This document shows positions 56,761 through 64,000 of a stretch of DNA of 64,000 nucleotides, piece by piece. The translations under genes were made by a program, and so were the position numbers. Under the pieces are notes generated by a model. It worked only from the letters and a program-made list of their open reading frames with translations. It searched no databases and was not told the DNA's origin. This DNA is from Sorghum bicolor. Lineage: Eukaryota; Streptophyta; Magnoliopsida; Poales; Poaceae. Numbering within the stretch: the stretch's first letter is position 1; the number at the start of each line of letters is the position of its first letter. Location: NCBI RefSeq assembly GCF_000003195.3, contig NC_012879.2:22664844-22728843 (forward strand), written 5' to 3'.

Positions 56761-59325
56761 TGTAACACCCTAAAATGTGTTTTCTGGGAAATAGAGCTAA
56801 AATGATTTAAGTATGAATTTTTGTGCTCATGAGAATACAGGAAAATAATATCTTTCATTAAAATAAAATTTATCATAGAGCTTAGCAACTTGTTTCTGCA
56901 TTCATGCAGGAGAATTAATTTTATTGTGCTGAGTGATTTGACTAAAGTTCAAAAATATTTCAAAGTAATTTTAAAATGAATTGGAAAATGGCTTTAGAAT
57001 AAAAGAAAGGAAAATAGAAAAAAAACAAAACCTTTTCGCCCTCATTCTGGCCCGAAGGCCCAAACCCTCCTCTCCCCCTTCCTTTCCCCCACGGCCCGCT
57101 CCCCTCTTCGGCCCAGTACGCGCAACCGGCCCAGCCCTTGGCCTGCCCCGCGCCCTCTCCTTCACTCTTTCACTGAACAGTGGACCCCACTCGTCAGCTA
57201 ACTTCATCTCCCTCCTCTCGCCGTGTCCAGGGAGGACTCTCAAAGGAGAATATATCTCCCAATCCCAATTTTCCCGGGGGTAATCGCCTTATGCGCACAA
57301 TTCAACCCCTATAAAACCCTTGTTGAACGCGTGCGACCCCCTTCTCCTCCTGTTTCACGCCAAGGAGCCGTCTAGTCCTGCTTCGGCCTCGCGTTGGATC
57401 TCACAGAGCCCGAGGTTGAACCGCCGCCGAGAACGCCGTGGTTTGCTGTTTCTTTGCCTCTGTGAGTTTGATGCCGAGGTTTGATATGTCCTTGCGGAGC
57501 CGCAAGACCGTTCCTTACTTTTTCTTGTGCTTCCAGTGATTCGTTACACGACGCCGAAGTCCCGCTAAACTCCGATCCGCCATCCCGAGCCGCCGGTTAT
57601 CTTCAAGCTTTTCCCGAGCCTTGATCTTGCCCTAGGTGAGCTCGTGGTAACCTCCTCTACCTTCTCGTGCCCTTGGTTTCGGTTTAGTGCATTGTAGCGT
57701 TAGTTCGACAAGCTCCGGTGAGCTCTGAGCTCTCGGTCATGGCGCGCCGCCGCGGGAGGCATTGCTCTGGCCGGTGCCCTCTCCCAGGCCTAATCTTAGC
57801 CATCCATTCGAGATATAGTGGACCAGGATGGCCAATACCCTTTCGGCCTGGAGTTTTGCTAAAGAGTCCCTCAATTTGTTATATATTGAACCCGCAGTCC
57901 GTTACGTAATCCCTAAAATACGCTTTCTCACCTCGGAAAGCGTAATCCAGCCGACTGAGTTCAAAATACGTTTTCTAATATTTACAAGTTTGCCACTGAA
58001 ACTGTTTTAGCCATAAAATCTTTGTTTTAAATCCAATTCGACCCATTCAAATTGCGTTGGATTCGTTTTAATGAGCTCTACATGTTAGTAATACTGTTTT
58101 CTCAGTTTGAAACTTTTTAATTTCGTGATCCTATTTAATTAATTATTTTTCTATATAAAATCATAGAAAATTCATAACTTCTACGTTTTAGCTCCGATTT
58201 TCGTGATCTTTACATCTGTGAAATCGTAGCGATGCGTAGAATCTTTTTATAAACTTTTCATACTGTTTTTATATGATTGGTGTACTGTTCTAATTGTATA
58301 CTTGTTTGCTTTGTGTATGTTTGTTTCCGCTTGTTTGTGTGATCGATGATCGAGTTTAGACGGAAAGCAGTTTTTGGTGATCAGAGCTTTGGCAACGAGT
58401 AAGACCAGCAAGTTCAGCAAGAGCGATTGGATTAAGGCAAGTATAGCATTTGGATTTTATTTCTGTGACCATGATCCTGTGACTAGATTAATGTTAAGTA
58501 ATAAATGATAAAAATAACTTTTTAGCAACTTGATGATTTGTCTGTACGTGATCACCCGGGACAACAGTGCAACCATGAGGGCTATAATGGCTCTAGCTTT
58601 AGTTAAGTTTGAGTAACTTTTCTAGATCGTTAGCGGTTACCCGTTGTGGCGCAATTGGGGAATAGCAGACCGTGGATTCCTGCGGGTGAATCACACGGAC
58701 TGACTAATGAAACCAAGCGGCCCTAACTTGTTAGACGAACCTTTGAAAGACTTCATAGTGATCCCTGCTGACCTCCCTTGGAAGGGGGTTAAGAGATTAG
58801 CTACCTCGGGCGAAAGGGTAAATCATGACTCATGGGCAAAGATGTACAACCTTTGCAGAGTGTTAAAACTAGTATACTAGCCGAGCTCACGGTCAGGAGC
58901 GGCCTTGGGGACATCTACATTAATGGTGATGAATCTTGTGTGTTAAATATGCTCATTGTTTATTGTTTAATGCTCTACATTATTTATGTCACCTTGATCA
59001 TGAGATTGTGGGAGCTAAACAATCTAGTTGCTATACTTGTGGAGTTCGACATGGACTCACTCTTGCTATTTCCCCCAAACCTTAGGAGAAGTTTAGGCTT
59101 ATGATCAACCAGACAGTTGGATCCTGTAGAGTGGAGTTAATACCCGAAGTTGGAGTTGTCTATCCGCTGTTTGCTATTAAAGGTTATCTATTTTATACTA
59201 AGTATGTTATATACTTATGCATTGTCTTTTGATATTACCCCTTATTTGTAGCTATATGTGAGATTTGTCTTCTAAAACTCACATATGGTGCATATCTGGT
59301 TTTGTCCTTAAAATCGGGTATTACA
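56761..59325 (+). repeat. G2 5' LTR
   Basis: 2565 bp: TGTAACACCCTAAAATG ... AAATCGGGTATTACA. GC-rich block 57050-57780, TATA box TATAAAA at 57310-57316, then an AT-rich tail. Nearly collinear with 62595-64000 but with visible substitutions (several in the first 50 bases). Confidence 0.92.
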
Positions 59326-59328
59326 AAG

Positions 59329-59340
59329 TGGTATCAGAGC
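59329..59340 (+). other. G2 primer-binding site (tRNA-Met initiator)
   Basis: TGGTATCAGAGC, the classic plant initiator tRNA-Met primer site, three bases from the LTR end. Confidence 0.92.
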
Positions 59341-59518
59341 AATGCTGACTGTAGGATGCAAGCCTAGTTATAACTGGACGTTTTAGCATGCTTCTATCTT
59401 TGTTTACTTCTTGCTTTCACCTTGACCTTGATAGTTGCTTCAAGTTATGCTTACTTCTTGCCTAGTTCTTTTATAAAATCTTGTCTCTATTCTAAATCCT
59501 CCCTCTTTGTCTCTTTAG

Positions 59519-60274
59519 ATGGATCATAACGAGGAGACCTTTGACAAGAAGGAACAAAAGCACCTAGATTTGCCAACCGTAAAAGCATTCGACAGGGAGG
59601 AGCTTCTAGCCATGCAAACACAAGTAGTGAAAGGAATAACTTAGAATAAGAACTCTCAACAATGCATCTCAGGACCAGTGAGGAGACAAGTAGCAGAAGC
59701 TTGGAACAATATGAGAAATCATGGAAGCGTTGGGAGTAATACATCTGGATATCAGGATCAATGCCACTGTTGTGAGCATTACGGTCTTCCTTGTCTTCAG
59801 AATATGTCATCTAAAAAGGAAGTTAAGACAAAACCAACTTGTGTGACTAATGAGGATAAAAAGAGGAAGGCAAAAGCACTAGAGCCGACACTGGGAAGTG
59901 ATCAACACCCAAATCCCAAGATGTCGCATGTAGCTTCGAATTCTTGTCGGAAAAATTCGAACCATGGAGATAAAGAAACTTCTCAAGCTAACCCCACTGC
60001 TCTGAGGTATGCATAGATGGGTGGACAATTACTTATAGAGAATTTCAACCTCAGAGGATCAAGCAAAAAGAAATCTAACCAGGCAAAGATAAACCATCAG
60101 AGTCTGCAAGTTGATAACACACCGAACAACACTTCAGTGGAAAATAACATCACAAAGGATCCAGCTAAGAGAAGGTGTTATCACTGCCAACAAGAAGGAC
60201 ATTATATAAGCTCTTGTCCACAAAAGAAGCAACAAATGCATCATGAAAATAACCACACTAAGTCTAAGATATAG
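59519..60274 (+). pseudogene. G2 gag-like ORF with CCHC zinc knuckle
   Basis: The frame starts MDHNEETFDKKEQKHLDLPT and is continuous to 60274 except for stops near 59642-59644 and at 60014-60016. It is lysine/asparagine-rich and ends with a zinc knuckle RCYHCQQEGHYISSC (CX2CX4HX4C, 60176-60217) and a His/Lys tail. A Cys/His cluster (QCHCCEHYGLPC) lies near 59760. No capsid domain is evident, so this looks like a shortened or rewritten gag. The knuckle would bind element RNA. Confidence 0.7.
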
Positions 60275-61672
60275 GTGTTTGTGTCCCCTGGTGTAATAAA
60301 AACGCTAGTAGCGAAAGTTAAGTTTGTGTGGCTTGTGAACCATTAATGCTTAATCGCTTGTTATTATGTTTATGTTTGATTTGAATCTTTGTAATGAGTG
60401 TAATGATTTTGTGAGTTCTTTACAATTTCATTTAGTTTATAGAACTAAGGCATAAGGAGTAATGACATAAGTAGTTGGGTTTGGTTATCTCCTGTTTCCA
60501 TCCCTTGCTGATTTTGGAGCAGTCTGCCATAATGTCGGTGTATCTCAAGTTCTGATCATGCAAAGTTTATCAAATTTTTCTGGGAACAAATAGACTTCAA
60601 GATTTTCCCTGACCGCAAGAATCACCCTCATAGCTGTTATGGTTCGGAAGCTACAAAAATCACAAGATGATACAACTGTGCTGTCAAGAACCTGGACCAG
60701 TTTTGGGTTGCTTACTGTTTGAGACAAATATAACTATAGAATTTGGAAAAGTGTTCTATAGAAAAGTTGTAGACAATTTTCTAAGATTTCCAACAATATA
60801 AGCTGGAACTCATTTGGATAAGTAGAACCCGAGATATAATATTTACAATTGGATGTCTCTGTTCTGCTTCCAAAATCTGGACAGATCTGGTATTTCCCAT
60901 TTTTAGCCAAGTTAAAGACAGAATCTGGGAAAAAGTTGTATACGAAAGTTGTAGAGGATCTTCTAAGATTCTCAAATATGTAAGGATCATCTCTATATGA
61001 GTTAAGTAGCTCGAGATATAATTTCTGGAAGTTACTGCTCCTTTGCTGAGACATTATCAGGACGGATATTATGTTTGGTTGTTTTACCTAAGCTTAAAGA
61101 CAGAATCTAAGGAGGCCTTCTACAGAAAAGTTGAGGTGAATTCCATAAGTTTTATAACGATATAAGCTATAACTTTATTGGATTAACAGAATGAGAGTTA
61201 TACCTATTTTTCTATGCTGGTGTTTTTCATATCGCGGGAAAATTTCATGATACATGTTTGTTCTCTTGCACAGAAGCTCTTTGGGATGTCAAAAGTTCAC
61301 AATGTTAGTTAACTTGTCTAGAAACATGCTAGCTACCTTTATTGTGTCCCCTAGTTGATATTTCTTAAGGGGGGTAGCCTAAATAAAAGGGGTTACATGG
61401 AGAAGAATTGGATAATGTTGGATCAAGAGACTCGGTACCACGAATGTAAAAGACTATACGATGTGTGGCCTCCAAAAAGGATAGGAGAACTAGTCTCTAG
61501 TGTCCCCCAATCGATCTAATTTTAAGGGGGGTAGTATCTTGATATCACGGATGATGCATTCTAAAACTAGCTTGAAGTGATAATTGTCTTCTGAGATATT
61601 CTATGGTTATGATCATCTATCCTTGTCGTGTTACTGACGTTGGTCACTTGATGACAGGGAGTGTAGTGTCCC
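60275..61672 (+). other. G2 non-coding interior with degenerate repeats
   Basis: No supported gene. It contains three diverged copies of a roughly 180-bp unit (starting near 60758, 60934 and 61116) and two purine-tract-like TTAAGGGGGGTAG motifs (61368-61380; 61526-61538). Confidence 0.6.
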
Positions 61673-62350
61673 ATGGATTCGGAGCATAATATGACGCCTC
61701 TCATGGATAGATGGGAAGATTATGATCATCTTGCCTTTGAAGAAAGATGCTATGAGTATGACAAAGTTGAGTGTTATCAAAATAATAATATGGAAGAGCA
61801 AGTCGACAATGAATCGAATCAAAATCCACAACGACGGAAGCGAAAAAGGAAAGCTCGTAAGAAGCCTGCTCTCGGAAATAAAGTACATCGAAATTATGTC
61901 AATAGAAGACTGAACAATGTGGATAGGCATAACATTCAAGGAGCCACCAAAGTAGTGGGAGGTTATATTCAAGTGGACTCAGTGCTAGTTTTTGCTCTGT
62001 TTGAACGAAGTGCTTCGCATTCTTTCATATCCACTAATCTGGTAAAGACAATCGAACGGGTGAAGTGTCCGACGAGAAAGCCTTTGTTTGTTCAAACCCC
62101 AATGGGAGAAATACAGACAGATCAGGTTTGCTCAAATATCAATCTTGTCATAAAGAAGGAAAACTTCACTGTAAACCTTATTGTGCTAGAGTCACTCAAT
62201 ATTCCTTTGGTTCTTGGCAATGGATGGCTATGTGCACACAAAGGAGTGATCTTTGCTACCCAGTGGAAAATCTTCTTAACCGCACCATCAGGGAAAAGAA
62301 TTGAGTATCAAGGTGGTCCACTCCTACCTGAGGAGGCATATCCATGCTAA
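61673..62350 (+). CDS. G2 retropepsin-like protein with lost active site
   Basis: 225-residue open frame without stops. N-terminal acidic part, then a basic run (RRKRKRKARKKPALG) that could act as a nuclear signal. Then a retropepsin-like domain: GGYIQVDSVLVFALFERS at the active-site position (62003-62011 encodes E-R-S instead of D-T-G), SHSFISTNLVKTIERV, and the C-terminal LNIPLVLGNGWLCAHKGVI. The fold motif is preserved while the catalytic residues are gone. It ends at a TAA-type stop 240 bp before the 3' LTR. It could be plain decay, or a retained non-catalytic protein. Confidence 0.6.
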   Translation: MDSEHNMTPLMDRWEDYDHLAFEERCYEYDKVECYQNNNMEEQVDNESNQNPQRRKRKRKARKKPALGNKVHRNYVNRRLNNVDRHNIQGATKVVGGYIQVDSVLVFALFERSASHSFISTNLVKTIERVKCPTRKPLFVQTPMGEIQTDQVCSNINLVIKKENFTVNLIVLESLNIPLVLGNGWLCAHKGVIFATQWKIFLTAPSGKRIEYQGGPLLPEEAYPC

Positions 62351-62576
62351 GTTACCATGTCTTCGAGTTGTATAAGTCAAATAGTTGGTAGTCAAGTTGG
62401 ACCTTGAACAATTACGAATAATAGTCATCTTATGGAAGTTTTGTTCACAATTTGTGATGCCGAGACATGAGTGTTTGCTTTTGGAATACAAGTGGTGAAG
62501 TTGAAATAGTTATCAAGATTTTTTTCCTATCTCTCTTTTGGAATTTGTGCTCTTCCGAATCTCGAGGACGAGATTC

Positions 62577-62594
62577 ATTTTAAGGGGGTAGATT
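62577..62594 (+). other. G2 polypurine tract
   Basis: TTTTAAGGGGGTAGATT directly before TGTAACACCC at 62595. Confidence 0.85.
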
Positions 62595-64000
62595 TGTAAC
62601 ACCCTAAACTGTGTTTTTTGGGAAATTGAACTAAAATGATTTAAGTATGAATTTTTGTGCTCATGAGAATACATGAAAATAATATTTTTCATTAAAATAA
62701 AATTTACATAGAGCTTAGCAACTTGTTTGTGCATTCATGTAGGAGAATTAATTTTATTGTGCTGAGTGATTTGAGTAAAGTTCAAAAATATTTCAAAGTT
62801 ATTTTAAAATGAATTGGAAAATGGCTTTGGAAGAAAAGAAAGGAAAATAGAAAAAAACAAAACCTTTTCCCCCTCATTATGGCCCGAAGGCCCAAACCCT
62901 CCTCTCCCCCTTCCTTTCCCCCGCGGCCCGCTCCCCTCTTCGGCCCAGTACGCGCAACCGGCCCAGCTTTTGGCCTGCCCCGCGCCCTCTCCTTCTCTCT
63001 TTCACTGACCAGTGGACCCCGCTCGTCAGCTAACTTCATCTCCCTCCTCTCGCCGTGTCCAGGGAGGACTCTCAAAGGAGAATATCTCTCCCAATCCCAA
63101 TTTTCCCGGGGGTAATTGCCTTATGCGCACAATTCAACCCCTATAAAACCCTTGTTGAACGCGTGCGACCCCCTTTTCCTCCTGTTTCACGCCTAGGAGC
63201 CATCTAGTCCCGCTTCGGCCTCACATTGGATCTCGCCGAGCCCGAGGTTGAACCGCCGCCGAGAACACCGTGATTTGCTGTTTCTTTGCCTCTATGAGTT
63301 TGATGCCGAGGTTTGATATGTCCTTGCAGAGCCGCAAGACCGTTCCTTACTTTTTCTTGTGCTTCTAGTGATTCGTTACACGACGCCGAAGTCCCGCTGA
63401 ACTCCGATCTGCCATCCTGAGCCGCCTGTTATCTTCAAGCTTTTCCCGAGCCTTGATCTTGCCCTAGGTGAGCTCGTGGTAACCTCATCTACCTTCTCGT
63501 GCCCTTGGTTTCGGTTTTAGTGCATTGCAGCGTTAGTTCGACAAGCTCCGGTGAGCTCTGAGCTCTCGGTCATGGCGCGCCGCCGCGGGAGTCACTGCTC
63601 CGGCCGGTGCCCTCTCCCAGGCCTAATCTTAGCCATCCATTCGAGATCTAGTGGACCAGGATGGCCGATAGTCTTTCGGCCTGGAGTTTTGCTAAAGAGC
63701 CCCTCAATTTGTTATATATTGAACCCACAGTCCGTTACGTAATCCCTAAAATACGCTTTCTCAGCTCGGAAAGCGTAATCCAGCCGACTGAGTTCAAAAT
63801 ACGTTTTCTAATATTTACAAGTTTGCCACTGAAACTGTTTTAGCTATAAAATCTTTGTTTTAAATCCAATTCGACCCATTAAAATTGCGTTGGATTCGTT
63901 TTAATGAGCTCTACATGTTAGTAACATTGTTTTCTCAATTTGAAACTTTTTAATTTCGTGATCCTATTTACTTAATTATTTTTCTATATAAAATCTTAGA
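62595..64000 (+). repeat. G2 3' LTR (truncated by window end)
   Basis: First 1406 bp of the LTR, collinear with 56761-58165. The shared short frames near 57718 and 63551 are LTR sequence, not genes. Confidence 0.92.

Larger units (their letters stand above)
56761..64000 (+). mobile_element. G2, non-autonomous chromovirus-like LTR element (partial)
   Basis: 5' LTR 56761-59325, primer site beside it (59329-59340), internal region 59326-62594, 3' LTR from 62595 running off the window. The left target copy would be CCTAT (56756-56760). The internal region carries a gag-like frame with zinc knuckle and a protease-like frame, but no RT, RNase H or integrase. The TGTAACACCC start is shared with G1. 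Confidence 0.88.

Noticed and set aside
57718..57909. Short open frame repeated at 63551-63742
   Set aside because: Same LTR sequence in both G2 LTRs; no family resemblance.

Overview
The window reads as a grass nuclear genome, most likely a panicoid-type cereal and probably pericentromeric heterochromatin. I base this on the transposon families (Tekay-type chromovirus, Athila-type and Tat-type Ty3/gypsy elements, CACTA elements with CACTACAAGAA ends) and on a captured exon of a plant 40S ribosomal protein SA gene. I see no intact host gene, no rRNA or tRNA gene and no CRISPR array. Almost every base belongs to a transposable element, and most are nested inside one another.

Layout. 1-2870: right part of a CACTA element (CACTA-1) carrying an RPSA exon fragment and a transposon-protein fragment. 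It interrupts a minus-strand Ty1/copia remnant (2874-4030). From about 4058 a plus-strand Ty3/gypsy chromovirus (G1, Tekay-like) runs: coiled-coil ORF, gag, then protease-RT-RNaseH-integrase-chromodomain to 20172, then a 3' LTR starting at 20209. G1 is cut into pieces by four large insertions. (a) Athila-1, 5932-16824, sits at the end of the G1 gag zinc-knuckle codons (TSD ATGTC), and its own 5' LTR was later hit by CACTA-2 (12763-16060, TSD TCA). (b) A Tat-type element, 20610-33018, lies in the G1 LTR (TSD GGGGC). (c) Athila-2, 33160-42453, lies in the G1 LTR (TSD CGCGA/CGCGG) and carries a solo-LTR-like insert at 39498-41082 (TSD GACAC). (d) Athila-3, 45794-56624, lies in the G1 LTR (TSD GGCTT) and carries a small non-autonomous LTR element in its 3' LTR (46647-49196, TSD CGATC). 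The G1 LTR appears to end near 56660, followed by about 100 bp of an older Athila gag. A second chromovirus-like element, G2 (56761 to beyond 64000), is inserted in that gag.

How the parts work together. The three Athila-type elements lie on the minus strand, share a tRNA-Asp primer site and a long conserved 3' non-coding region, and lack RT and integrase, so they must have depended on a partner. The Tat element is the most complete: gag, protease, RT, RNase H, a second archaeal-type RNase H and integrase on the minus strand. It also has an independent, spliced, opposite-strand gene encoding a plant mobile domain (PMD) protein with its own TATA box.

The strongest unexplained signal is in the Tat element. 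It is saturated with the hexamer GCCGAT/ATCGGC on both strands, in LTRs, exons, introns and spacers. My hand count is about 97 copies in 12.4 kb against about 6 expected, and the motif is rare elsewhere in the window. Some copies form inverted pairs upstream of the PMD promoter and downstream of the PMD stop. I propose, as inference only, a sequence-specific element-encoded DNA-binding or anti-silencing system.

All boundaries and counts were read by eye. Family names rest on recognised motifs, not on database searches.
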